A model generated the notes under the pieces. It did no database searches, was not told the origin of the DNA, and saw only the letters and a list, made by a program, of their open reading frames with translations. Source: Lutibacter sp. (GTDB taxonomy: Bacteria > Bacteroidota > Bacteroidia > Flavobacteriales > Flavobacteriaceae). Taken from it: 16,984 nucleotides of DNA. Location of the stretch: the NCBI GenBank assembly GCA_030599055.1, contig JAUVOS010000024.1:1-16984 (forward strand), in the 5' to 3' direction. A program made the position numbers and the translations under genes. Positions 1 to 8,374 of this stretch are shown here, piece by piece (positions within the stretch are counted from its first letter, which is position 1; each line of letters begins with the position of its first letter).

Positions 1-249
1 ATAGAAGAAATCACAAGTAGTAATAATATAATAATTCACCCCAACCCAACAAAAGACCAACTCTTTATTGATAACACCACCAACCTAAACATACAGTCAA
101 TACAGATATATAACATCTTAGGTAAGTTAGTGATGCAACAGCATAACAACCTTCAACAAATAGATGTTTCTTTGTTAAAACCAGGTATTTATTTAGTGAA
201 AATTCAAACAGACAGGGGTGCTATCATTAAAAAAGTGATTAAGAAATAA
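1..249 (+). CDS. T9SS type A sorting domain of a secreted protein (5' end outside window)
   Basis: The open frame enters from the left edge and ends at TAA 247-249, giving 82 residues. It reads as a complete T9SS C-terminal sorting domain: an HPNPTKDQL motif near residues 13-21 (the usual YPNP site with H for Y), then IYNILGKLV, IDVSLLKPGIYLVKI and a basic end, VIKK. In this family the domain directs passage through the type IX secretion system and is then cleaved, often with attachment to the cell surface. The passenger domain lies outside the window, so its function is unknown. The tail resembles that of the repeat protein ending at 8374 (GIYLIKIETYSGIIAKK), as if the two belong to one paralogous set. 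The sorting-domain call is firm; nothing can be said about the rest. Confidence 0.85.
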   Translation: MEEITSSNNIIIHPNPTKDQLFIDNTTNLNIQSIQIYNILGKLVMQQHNNLQQIDVSLLKPGIYLVKIQTDRGAIIKKVIKK

Positions 250-302
250 AGCAAAATACGAGATTAGAACAAGTTATATAAATAGACATTAAATCTTAAA
301 TC

Positions 303-1415
303 ATGAAAAAAAGAAACTTAAATCAAAAATTTAGACTGGTGCCGATGGGTATCCTGATAGCTTTAATCTTTGGTGGGATAATTTCCTGTATAGGCCAAAA
401 AGTCGATGACAAAGTGCTTGAAGCTTATGGGTTGAGGATAAATGGACAAGCGGATTCCGCAAAAGTACTACTCGAACAAATTACACATAAAAGTCCGAAA
501 GATGCCCGGGCATGGTATGAGTTATGCCGAACCAATCAGCAATTAGGGATGGCTAATCCCAAGGTAATCCAGGAATCATTGGATGAGGCTTTAAGATGCA
601 TCAATCTGGCTGTAGAAAATAAGCCAGACAATGTCTGGTATCTTTCGTACAAAGGTAGCATCGAAACTTTGCACTTTTATATGGGTATGAAAATGGGCAA
701 CAAAAATGCAGCCGGATATCTTGATAAATTTGAGGAAACGTACAATTCGGTTTTTCAATTAGACCCTACTTATTACGAAAATAAATTAACCTTAGTTGAG
801 TTTTTTGGCGGATTACCACCCAGCATGGGAGGCGACCCTGAAAAAGCAGAGAAATATGCCAAAGAACTTGAAAAAGCAGATTTAATATACGGTGCCAAAG
901 CCCGAGAAATACTAATGCCTGAAGATGCTGATTATGTAGCCTTTTGGGAGGGAATCATTAAAGAAGTTCCCAAAAATGCAGATGCGCTCCAAGCCCTAGG
1001 ACGGGTATATTTATTTAATGAAAATATTGATAAAGCTACAAAGTATTATCAGAAAGCGATTGATCTAGATCCATCTAAAAATGCTCTTTATCTCGACTTA
1101 GGTAGGTATTATATGATGAAGGCAATGCGAAAGACGGCCTTGTTAGATTCGGTTGCACCAATGATTGAGGAGCAGTTTAATAAATATCTTAACGTTAAAC
1201 CCGAACCTATTAACCCGATGAAGGCATGGACATATAATATTCTGGCTATGATAAACCATCGATTGGGAAATAAAGAAAATGCTGATAAATACAAAGGAAT
1301 GGCCAAAGAATTGGATCCATTTCATTCATTTGCATCTGGAAAACCCAATTGGATAATTTACAGTCCGCCAGATGTTGTTATACACAATCAGAGCTATTAT
1401 CTTTCACCGTTTTAG
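303..1415 (+). CDS. TPR-containing lipoprotein, C-terminus ending at an integrase remnant
   Basis: The protein has 370 residues. Its N-terminus is basic, followed by a hydrophobic stretch (about 14-28) ending in IISC with Cys29 in a plausible lipobox, so it is probably a lipidated envelope protein. The rest is helical with tetratricopeptide repeats: clear units lie near 39-72 and 225-260 (ALGRVYLFNENIDKATKYY, then AIDLDPS), with weaker ones at 90-150 and 310-340. A conserved-looking LPPSMGGDPEKAEKYA segment lies at 171-186. TPRs bind protein partners; no catalytic motif is visible, so the role is unknown. The ATG at 303 is the first start and agrees with the lipoprotein signal. The stop codon lies inside DNA homologous to a minus-strand integrase gene, so the last few residues (about YYLSPF) were probably acquired by a junction event. 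Confidence 0.8.
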   Translation: MKKRNLNQKFRLVPMGILIALIFGGIISCIGQKVDDKVLEAYGLRINGQADSAKVLLEQITHKSPKDARAWYELCRTNQQLGMANPKVIQESLDEALRCINLAVENKPDNVWYLSYKGSIETLHFYMGMKMGNKNAAGYLDKFEETYNSVFQLDPTYYENKLTLVEFFGGLPPSMGGDPEKAEKYAKELEKADLIYGAKAREILMPEDADYVAFWEGIIKEVPKNADALQALGRVYLFNENIDKATKYYQKAIDLDPSKNALYLDLGRYYMMKAMRKTALLDSVAPMIEEQFNKYLNVKPEPINPMKAWTYNILAMINHRLGNKENADKYKGMAKELDPFHSFASGKPNWIIYSPPDVVIHNQSYYLSPF

Positions 1416-1769
1416 CCTGTTTAAGTAACGTTCAAAGTACTCGATTACATTGTATTCTTTACTGAGTTTTTCTCCTTTATAGAGGGTGTAAACATCGTCT
1501 ATTGTGAAGTCTGTTACCTGAACTTGGAGCATTAAAAAAGCCCAATTAATTTTAGATTTAATTAGATTTAATTGGGTGTTGGTAAACTCTTGGTTTTCCG
1601 CTTCAGTTAACACTTTTTGCTTTTTACTATTCCAGTATTTTGGGTTGATGAATAAGCCAGTGCTGAAGGTTTTTCTAGTTTTTCGGTAGCTTAGCTTGCA
1701 AAATAATGTACAATTACCACTTGTATTTATTTTACATTTATTTACTATAAATAATATATTTAGTTTCAT
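1404..1769 (-). pseudogene. Tyrosine recombinase (integrase) N-terminal remnant, copy 1
   Basis: The 121 residues resemble the N-terminus of Bacteroidota phage/ICE-type tyrosine integrases: an arm-type DNA-binding domain (about 8-50, with FSTGLFINPKYWNSKKQKV) followed by the beginning of the SAM-like core-binding domain (FTIDDVYTLYKGEKLSKEYNVIEYF...). It stops after LNRLKR with TGA at 1404-1406. Full-length relatives are about 400 residues and carry the catalytic R-H-R-Y domain, which is absent here. A second, similar fragment lies at 12396-12911 on the same strand, and there the equivalent reading continues about 30 residues further, so the stop here marks a junction. The fragment overlaps the 3' end of the TPR gene and is divergent from the LRR gene at 1871. 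It cannot be a working recombinase. Confidence 0.8.
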
Positions 1770-1822
1770 ATTGTGGTTTTTTAAGTGATGGGAGTCTTTT
1801 TCTGAGAATTAAACTTGCCAAG

Positions 1823-1852
1823 TTGACCAGATGAGTTTTTGTTGTAATTTTG
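1823..1852 (+). promoter_or_regulatory. Promoter of the LRR gene, repeat-module copy A
   Basis: TTG at 1823-1825, a 19-nt spacer, then TAATTTTG at 1845-1852, an exact match to the Bacteroidota -7 consensus TAnnTTTG. The ATG follows at 1871, giving a short leader. The surrounding sequence (about 1800-1870, with CTTGCCAAGTTGACCAGATGAG) is shared with regions upstream of 6848 and 13059. Confidence 0.7.
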
Positions 1853-1870
1853 TTTTTCTAAACTTAAACC

Positions 1871-3121
1871 ATGAAAAAATTATTGTTATTAGTACTTCTT
1901 ACAGTATGCCTCAACATTTCTGCACAGCAAACTTATGTCCCAGATGATAATTTTGAACAAGCGTTGATTGATTTAGGCTATGATGATGTTTTGGATGATT
2001 ATGTGTTAACGGCAAATATTAATGGAGTTACATCTTTGAATGTTCACAGCAAAGGGATAAGTGATTTAACAGGAATTGAAGATTTTACAGCTTTAACGAA
2101 TTTAAACTGCTATTCTAATCAATTAACGCAATTAGTATTAGGATTATCACCTAGTTTAGAAGGTTTATGGTGTGACAATAATAACCTTACAAATATTGAT
2201 GTTACACAATGTTCAAATTTGGAATATTTAAGTTGCTTTTATAATCAATTAACGATTTTAGATATATCTCAAAACATTAATCTTTGGAGTTTAGGCTGTT
2301 CGGATAACCAACTTACGAACATTGATATTTCTCAAAACGAAGAATTAATTCAGATTCATTGTATCAATAATTTATTGTCTAGTTTAGATGTTTCAAATAA
2401 TCAAAGCTTAAATTTTATTGCTTGTGGAACAAATTATTTAATCGATTTGGATGTTTCACAGAACCTTAATCTCCAAGTTTTAAATTTTAGAGAAAATCAA
2501 ATCACAAATATTGATGTAACCGAAAACCTAGTTCTAAGGGAATTTTCTTTTTCAAAAAATCAAATCGAATTTATAGATTTATCTAATAATATTAATTTAG
2601 AAGAAGTCTATGCATATGAAAATCAATTGACTAACTTGGATTTATCCCAAACTCCAAATCTTAAGATTTTATGGTGTTATGACAATCCATTGACAAGTCT
2701 TAACATTAAGAATGGGAATAACATAAATATGAACAGAATGTTTGCGAATAATAATCCAAATCTTACTTGTATCCAAGTAGATGATGAAGTTTATGCAAAC
2801 AATCAAATTTGTCCGCCGGACACTTGGATGGATGGTTGGTGTAAAGACGAAACAGCTCAATATAGTGAAAATTGTCCTCCTATAGGTTTAGAGGAGGGTT
2901 TAACCAATAAAGGGATGAGGATATACCCCAATCCAACTCAAAACAAACTAAACATAGAAGCCACTAATCTCACTGATAAAAACTATACCATCTACAATAT
3001 ATATGGAGTCACCTGCAAACAAGGGGTTTTTATAAACAACCAGATAGATATTTCTACTTTAAATTCAGGCATATATCTATTAACAATTGATGAGGTGACT
3101 TTTAAAATTGTTAAGCTGTAA
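1871..3121 (+). CDS. Secreted leucine-rich-repeat protein with T9SS sorting domain
   Basis: The protein has 416 residues. A signal peptide (MKKLLLLVLLTVCLNISA, cleavage near 18-19) precedes a short cap (YVPDDNFEQALIDLGYDD) and then about ten LRR-like units of ~21 residues from roughly 74 to 290, with the pattern LTNIDVSQNxxLxxLxCxxNQ. This is the Bacteroidota LRR type in which Cys or Phe replaces the usual Leu in the strand. A Cys-containing segment follows (CPPDTW...GWC...NCPP, 300-336), then a T9SS type A domain at 347-416 (YPNP 352-355, GIYLLTI). It is expected to be exported by Sec, carried across the outer membrane by T9SS and displayed or released; the curved LRR surface suggests ligand or protein binding. 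No enzyme motif is seen. The gene converges with the one at 3169 and shares a terminator with it. Confidence 0.88.
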   Translation: MKKLLLLVLLTVCLNISAQQTYVPDDNFEQALIDLGYDDVLDDYVLTANINGVTSLNVHSKGISDLTGIEDFTALTNLNCYSNQLTQLVLGLSPSLEGLWCDNNNLTNIDVTQCSNLEYLSCFYNQLTILDISQNINLWSLGCSDNQLTNIDISQNEELIQIHCINNLLSSLDVSNNQSLNFIACGTNYLIDLDVSQNLNLQVLNFRENQITNIDVTENLVLREFSFSKNQIEFIDLSNNINLEEVYAYENQLTNLDLSQTPNLKILWCYDNPLTSLNIKNGNNINMNRMFANNNPNLTCIQVDDEVYANNQICPPDTWMDGWCKDETAQYSENCPPIGLEEGLTNKGMRIYPNPTQNKLNIEATNLTDKNYTIYNIYGVTCKQGVFINNQIDISTLNSGIYLLTIDEVTFKIVKL

Positions 3122-3124
3122 AGC

Positions 3125-3160
3125 AAAAAAGACCTACAATTTCTTGTAAGTCTTTTTTTT
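3125..3160. terminator. Intrinsic terminator between convergent genes
   Basis: Arms AGACCTACAA (3130-3139) and TTGTAAGTCT (3144-3153) pair with one mismatch around a TTTC loop. The stem is followed by a run of eight T on the plus strand (3153-3160) and preceded by six A (3125-3130), which read as T on the minus strand. It can therefore serve both the LRR gene and the minus-strand gene ending at 3169. Confidence 0.8.
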
Positions 3161-3168
3161 GTTCTCTT

Positions 3169-6100
3169 TTATTCTTTAATAAACTTTCTTGTAGTAACGA
3201 TATCCTCTTTTTTAATGGTGACAATATACACCCCTGAAGCTAAGCCACTTATATTGAAAGAGCATTGATTATCTCCAACATTAGTTCTTTTTAGATTTAT
3301 ACTTTGTCCAGTAATGCTTACAAATGAAATTGCTACACTTTCAATAGCATCAGCTTCTATATTGATGCTATCAACAGAGGGATTTGGGAATAGTTTAATA
3401 CTCGTTAAAAAACTAACTTCTTCTGCTGTTAATGGAAAATTAGTTGTAAAATTATATTCAAAACCACCGCCAAAGTCTGGTTCAAATGTATAAAGGAGCG
3501 CGCCTGTACTATTCTTTACTTGTATATACCCAACTCCTTGTCCGGGATTAGCCCACCATTCAACACCATCTTGTCCCGTATCGACCACAAATAATCTATA
3601 ACAACCTGTGGAAAGATTATATTCATCTGAATATATCGTGTTATTTAAAGGTAAATCATTTTCCCCAACAATATCATCTACTACATCTAGTATTTCATAA
3701 GTATTTTGATACGCTCTATTATTTGTTTTAAACTCTATGGTAAATTCTTGAGGAAACACATTAGGAATATCAAAATTTGAACTGTAAGTATTATTAAAAG
3801 AATACTCATCTGAATCACCGTTTGGATTAGAGACAGACGCATTAAAAACATTGTCACCTGCAATTATATCGAACCACAATTCTTCAGTTGATGGCATATT
3901 TACCTCTTCGGTTTCCATAAATTCTAAACTACCTGTCCATTCGTAAGACTGTGGCGATTGTGAGTCGTTCAGCCAATAATTTATTGTTAAGCTTGTCAAG
4001 GCATTGGCACCCGTATTTTGTATTGTTAGGGTTGGGTTTGCGCAAATAGTTCCCGTTCTGGTGTACAATGCGGAATTATTAGGTGCATTTATAGCAACAA
4101 CTGAAGCATCTAACTGAAAGTTTGGGGCCCCATAACTGACTATCTGATGCGCTGCTAAATAGCGATAATCACCATTTGAGTTATTTGGTATAGAAGTATT
4201 ATAATCAAAATTTATTGTAGCTCCTGGCGTAACAAAAGGCGTGATATCTTGCTCTTTTAATAGCGTTTTTTCTCCGGGACACCAACCTTGCCTGTCATAA
4301 ACCCAAGTGCCTCCTTGTGGATAAATAGGATTAAATGAGCATTCTTGCGTAATTGTCCAATTTAATTCTTCCAGACCATTGAATAAAATTTTGTGGTAAA
4401 CCAAACCCCCATTCTGATGGAACTCGCCTTCGCTTCCATGACCAGTTATGGATGATTTTAATTTAAAAGCGCTTGCATTGGCATTAAACAAAATATCTTT
4501 TGATTCATACTTAATGTCGTCTAAAATTTGTGAAATGGGTGTAGAGCCCAACCTATAAATTCCTTGCCATACTTGATTATATTCAATAACATCCATAGGA
4601 GGTGTTCCTACAATAAATAAAAACTCTAAGTCCAAATCCTCTTGCCATACACCACCATTCATCACTAAACGTTTATCTCCTTTCAGTAGATTTACATAAT
4701 CGGTCATATCAAAATACCAAGCCTTTCCTTCCATTCCCAGATCTAAATATATACCATAAGGTGTTACGAAGGAAACCAACTCATTATAAAATGGGTGTCT
4801 TTGAATATAAGTTAAATCAGTAATAGTAATTGTACCTTCTATCGTAACTGGAACAGTAGATAGTATAGTGCCTGTATCACCGTCATACACGTTTTCAGGA
4901 ACTGCTTCAAAAAGGTAATAAACGGATACTAAATCTACTGTATCATGTGTAAATGGCGTAACCCCGCTATTGTCAATTACGGTATATTCGCTTACAATAT
5001 TTGGGCTTTTTGGATGTAAATACTGTTCCCCATGCGTAGTGAGCGATAGATCATAAGAACCTCTATAAAAAGTAATATTTGGATAGGATGTTGATTCGGT
5101 GAAAGTGGTTGTCAATTGATTGCCTCTTTCATATTTCCATATTAAATTAGTTCCAGCATCGGTTAAATTGTGCTTAGATTCGGTAACATTTTGGCCGCTT
5201 CCCTCATCAAATTTGTAATACGAGACTAAATTATTGTAGTCAGGATGAGTAGCATCAATTGTTTTGTTTTTCCAATCTAGAATCGTAGCTGCTGAAAGTT
5301 CTTTATCCCAAAAAGACAATTCTTTGAGTTCTGCATTTAAAATTTCACTTCGACCTTCTTCTTTACCAATAAATAGGTCAATAATATCTATCAGATTATT
5401 TTTTCCTGTTCCACTATGCCATAATGAACCATTGTAATAAATTCGCATGGTGCCCATTGTGGCATTTTTTGTAAACGCCCAATGATTCCACTGGCCTTTT
5501 ATTTGCTCAATAGTGTAGGGTTTATCAATTCTATCATAACCTCCTTCATTTCCACAATCGAAATATATATTATTTCCCCATGGCAAATGAATATTAAGCT
5601 CTCTTTTAAACTCAGCATCTCTACCTGATACTACATAATTATTTGTTGGCATATTATCGTTTCCTTTCGCCCAAAACATCACAGTAATTTCATTGCTAAC
5701 TGTATTAAAAAACTGTACGCTCGCTTCAATTACAGCATCTGACGAAAAATCTAAAGAACCGGTATTACTTGCTGTCAAAGTACGTACATCTGTGCTGTTG
5801 TTTCCCGCAAATGAAATAGTATTTGTTTCGACCGTATTTGAAAATGACATCTCAAGAATCAAATTACTAGAGCCGTCCCAAGTAAAAGGTGTGTGAAATT
5901 GTAATCTATTATTTCCGTTTACGAAGTTGTAATCGTTAAAAAATACTTCTGTAAAATTATCAAAATCTAGGGCTGCCGCGCTTAATTCTGAAAGAGTTGT
6001 ATGTTTTATATTCAATCGAAAGAATTCAGCCGACTCTCCAGAGTTAGATACGGACAAATTAAGACCATGTATAGCACCAGTTGTTAACCCAGCACTCGCT

Positions 6101-6636
6101 AATTCACTTGCTTTGACAAGAATAAATGAACGCCCTGTTTTATTGTCTGTTTTTACAATATTATCCAATGTTTCGGACCCAGATCCGACCGGATAACTTG
6201 TTTCAGAAATGATATTGTTGATTGTTATTAACTTTTGCGAAAAATTGAATCGGTCGTAGGTTTGCTGGGTGGTATAATCAAATTGTGTCCCCGAAAAATT
6301 TGAAATAACATAATTGGGATGTGTTTTTGTTACTTCTTCAATTCTGCTCGAATCTGCAATAAATGTATTACAGCTGTAATCCCATTCACCACAACCCTTG
6401 TTTCTTTCGGAAGGAGTTGAGACTAGCCCGTCTTTGCAGCGCATGGTATATTTTAGCAATATTTTTCTAAAGTCGACAGTTGGTAAATCAGGAAAGCTAA
6501 TCAGCGTATCACGTGAGGTGCTATCAAAATTGAAAGCTTGCACTCGTATGGTGTCACCCGCAACTTGCGAGGATGCAGTATATGGTACTGCAAACAACAT
6601 AAATAGTAGTAGGAAAATGTAAAAGTTTGGTTTCAT
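3169..6636 (-). CDS. PNGase F-related secreted protein split by a LamG-like domain, T9SS sorting domain
   Basis: The protein has 1155 residues, taking the start at 6636: MKPNFYIFLLLFMLFAVPYTASSQ is a good signal peptide, while an upstream in-frame ATG at 6723 would put 29 non-signal residues in front. An N-terminal block (about 25-110) contains CGEWDYSCNTFI (82-93), which I align with the CDEWD segment of peptide-N-glycosidase F, placing Asp86 at its catalytic Asp60. A concanavalin/LamG-like domain occupies about 300-500 (ITVMFWAKG, WNHWAFTKN, RIYYNG, SYYKFDEGSG). The PNGase F-like fold resumes at 520-690 (FIVGTPP), and a C-terminal PNGase F-like half follows at about 725-840 (ECSFNPIYPQGGTWVYDRQGWCPG). 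CARDB-like and other beta modules follow, then a T9SS domain (FPNPS 1083-1087). It probably binds or cuts glycoconjugates outside the cell; activity is unproven. Confidence 0.82.
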   Translation of the reverse strand: MKPNFYIFLLLFMLFAVPYTASSQVAGDTIRVQAFNFDSTSRDTLISFPDLPTVDFRKILLKYTMRCKDGLVSTPSERNKGCGEWDYSCNTFIADSSRIEEVTKTHPNYVISNFSGTQFDYTTQQTYDRFNFSQKLITINNIISETSYPVGSGSETLDNIVKTDNKTGRSFILVKASELASAGLTTGAIHGLNLSVSNSGESAEFFRLNIKHTTLSELSAAALDFDNFTEVFFNDYNFVNGNNRLQFHTPFTWDGSSNLILEMSFSNTVETNTISFAGNNSTDVRTLTASNTGSLDFSSDAVIEASVQFFNTVSNEITVMFWAKGNDNMPTNNYVVSGRDAEFKRELNIHLPWGNNIYFDCGNEGGYDRIDKPYTIEQIKGQWNHWAFTKNATMGTMRIYYNGSLWHSGTGKNNLIDIIDLFIGKEEGRSEILNAELKELSFWDKELSAATILDWKNKTIDATHPDYNNLVSYYKFDEGSGQNVTESKHNLTDAGTNLIWKYERGNQLTTTFTESTSYPNITFYRGSYDLSLTTHGEQYLHPKSPNIVSEYTVIDNSGVTPFTHDTVDLVSVYYLFEAVPENVYDGDTGTILSTVPVTIEGTITITDLTYIQRHPFYNELVSFVTPYGIYLDLGMEGKAWYFDMTDYVNLLKGDKRLVMNGGVWQEDLDLEFLFIVGTPPMDVIEYNQVWQGIYRLGSTPISQILDDIKYESKDILFNANASAFKLKSSITGHGSEGEFHQNGGLVYHKILFNGLEELNWTITQECSFNPIYPQGGTWVYDRQGWCPGEKTLLKEQDITPFVTPGATINFDYNTSIPNNSNGDYRYLAAHQIVSYGAPNFQLDASVVAINAPNNSALYTRTGTICANPTLTIQNTGANALTSLTINYWLNDSQSPQSYEWTGSLEFMETEEVNMPSTEELWFDIIAGDNVFNASVSNPNGDSDEYSFNNTYSSNFDIPNVFPQEFTIEFKTNNRAYQNTYEILDVVDDIVGENDLPLNNTIYSDEYNLSTGCYRLFVVDTGQDGVEWWANPGQGVGYIQVKNSTGALLYTFEPDFGGGFEYNFTTNFPLTAEEVSFLTSIKLFPNPSVDSINIEADAIESVAISFVSITGQSINLKRTNVGDNQCSFNISGLASGVYIVTIKKEDIVTTRKFIKE

Positions 6637-6662
6637 GGTAATGTGGTTAAAAGATTTGTATT

Positions 6663-6670
6663 CAAAGGTA
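6663..6670 (-). promoter_or_regulatory. Possible -7 element for the PNGase F-related gene
   Basis: The minus strand reads TACCTTTG here, matching TAnnTTTG, 26 nt upstream of the chosen ATG at 6636. No convincing TTTG is found 19-21 nt further upstream. The position supports the 6636 start over the ATG at 6723, which would lie upstream of this promoter. Confidence 0.4.
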
Positions 6671-6798
6671 ATTATAATAATTAGATGTCGCTGTACATAA
6701 GATACCAAATGCTTATTATACAATTGAAATAAAAAACACTTACAATTTCAATCACGTTTTTTGTTTTGTTTCCCTTTTTTTTTGAAAAACCTGGCAAA

Positions 6799-6829
6799 TT
6801 GACCAAATGAGTTTTTTATCGTAACTTTA
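6799..6829 (+). promoter_or_regulatory. Promoter of the seven-repeat protein gene, repeat-module copy B
   Basis: TTG at 6799-6801, a 20-nt spacer, then TAACTTTA at 6822-6829 (one mismatch to TAnnTTTG), with the ATG 18 nt further at 6848. The sequence from about 6765 to 6840 is closely similar to 12976-13050 upstream of another exported-protein gene, including the exact string GAGTTTTTTATCGTAACTTT. Confidence 0.7.
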
Positions 6830-6847
6830 TCAGGCAAAGTCATAACT

Positions 6848-8374
6848 ATGAGAGCATTTTATTTTATAGCAATCAGTATGCTATTATCCTTTCCCGTCCA
6901 TTCACAAACCCCAATTCAATGGCAAAAATGTTTAGGTGGAACCAGTGAAGATAGAGGTCACTCCATTCAGCAAACAACTGATGGCGGCTATATTGTTGCG
7001 GGATTTACTTGGTCAAATGATGGAGATGTTACTGGAAATCATGGCGATAGAGATTACTGGGTGGTTAAATTGTCAAGTACTGGTGCTATAGAGTGGCAGC
7101 AAGCTTTAGGAGGAACAGGTGATGATAGAGCAAATTCAATACAACAAACAACTGATGGCGGTTATATTGTCGCTGGAGAATCGTCTTCGAATGATGGAAA
7201 TGTAACAGGGAATCACGGAGGTAGGGACTATTGGGTTGTTAAACTAACCAATACAGGTGCCATTGATTGGCAACAATCTTTAGGTGGATCGGGTGAAGAT
7301 ATAGCAAATTCAATACAACAAACAACTGATGGCGGCTATATTGTTGCCGGAGAATCGGATTCGATTGATGGAGATGTAACAGGCAATCACATTGGACCGG
7401 ACTATTGGGTGGTTAAACTAACCAATACAGGCGTAATTGATTGGCAACAATCTTTTGGTGGAAGTTTTGGTGATTTTGCAAACTCAATCCATCAAACAAC
7501 TGATGGAGGCTACATTGTTTCTGGACGTTCTAATTCAATTGATGGAGATGTAATTGGTAATATTCATGGTGCAAGTTTTTGGATTGTAAAAATATCGAGC
7601 GCAGGGGTCCTTGAATGGCAGAAATCTTATGGTGGCACTCAATATGATATAGCAAATTCAATACAACAAACAATCGATACTGGCTATATTGTTGCTGGAT
7701 ATACGTTATCAAATGATGGAGATGTAACTGGTAATCATGGTGGTGATGATTATTGGGTGGTAAAACTAACAAATGTAGGTGTTATTGAATGGCAAAAATG
7801 TTTAGGTGGATCCAACGTTGATATAGCATTCTCTGTCCAACAAACAACTGATAGCGGCTATATTGTTGCGGGAATGGCTAATTCAACTAATGGAGATGTT
7901 ACAGGAAATCACGGTTATTCAGATTTTTGGGTTGTAAAACTAACAAGTGAAGGTGCTATTGTTTGGGAGAAATCATTAGGCGGAACTAGTGGTGACCAGG
8001 CATACTCCATTGAGCAAACTGCTGAAGGCGATTATATTGTAGCGGGAGCTACTTGGTCAAATGATGGTGATGTAACGGGTTCCCATGGATATGCGGATTA
8101 TTGGATTGTAAAACTAGACGCAACAATTGGTGTGGCTGAAAACACTTATAATTCCAATATACATGTATATCCTAATCCATTTGTTAATCAAATACACATC
8201 AAAGCAGAAGAGCCATTAAAACAAGTGAAAATCTACGATATTCTCGGCAAACTACTTCTCAAAGAAAATATCAATTTCCAGCAGATTGATATGTCATCTC
8301 TACAAAGTGGCATTTATTTAATAAAAATTGAAACCTATAGTGGTATAATTGCTAAGAAAATGATTAAGGAATAG
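6848..8374 (+). CDS. Secreted protein of seven ~55-residue repeats with T9SS sorting domain
   Basis: The protein has 508 residues. A signal peptide (about 1-19, ending PVHSQ) is followed by seven consecutive repeats between about 22 and 425. Each has the frame WQxxLGGSxxDxAxSIQQT, then DGGYIVAGxSxSNDGDVTG, then NHGxxDYWVVKL. Seven units of this size fit a seven-bladed beta-propeller, which is inference. Repeats are similar at the DNA level too (for example AATTCAATACAACAAACAA recurs), indicating fairly recent tandem duplication. A T9SS type A domain covers 438-508 (VYPNP, IYDILGK, GIYLIKIETYSG). The protein is thus predicted to be exported and anchored or released by T9SS. No catalytic motif is recognisable; a binding role is plausible. 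ATG 6848 is preceded by a strong promoter match and gives a proper signal peptide. Confidence 0.87.
   Translation: MRAFYFIAISMLLSFPVHSQTPIQWQKCLGGTSEDRGHSIQQTTDGGYIVAGFTWSNDGDVTGNHGDRDYWVVKLSSTGAIEWQQALGGTGDDRANSIQQTTDGGYIVAGESSSNDGNVTGNHGGRDYWVVKLTNTGAIDWQQSLGGSGEDIANSIQQTTDGGYIVAGESDSIDGDVTGNHIGPDYWVVKLTNTGVIDWQQSFGGSFGDFANSIHQTTDGGYIVSGRSNSIDGDVIGNIHGASFWIVKISSAGVLEWQKSYGGTQYDIANSIQQTIDTGYIVAGYTLSNDGDVTGNHGGDDYWVVKLTNVGVIEWQKCLGGSNVDIAFSVQQTTDSGYIVAGMANSTNGDVTGNHGYSDFWVVKLTSEGAIVWEKSLGGTSGDQAYSIEQTAEGDYIVAGATWSNDGDVTGSHGYADYWIVKLDATIGVAENTYNSNIHVYPNPFVNQIHIKAEEPLKQVKIYDILGKLLLKENINFQQIDMSSLQSGIYLIKIETYSGIIAKKMIKE

Noticed and set aside
6637..6723. Upstream ATG extending the PNGase F-related protein by 29 residues
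   Set aside because: The extension would bury a good signal peptide and would start before the TACCTTTG promoter-like box.
6911..8120. Repeat array considered as CRISPR or non-coding satellite
   Set aside because: Repeats are in one continuous reading frame, about 165 bp long and diverged in a codon-aware way; they encode protein repeats.
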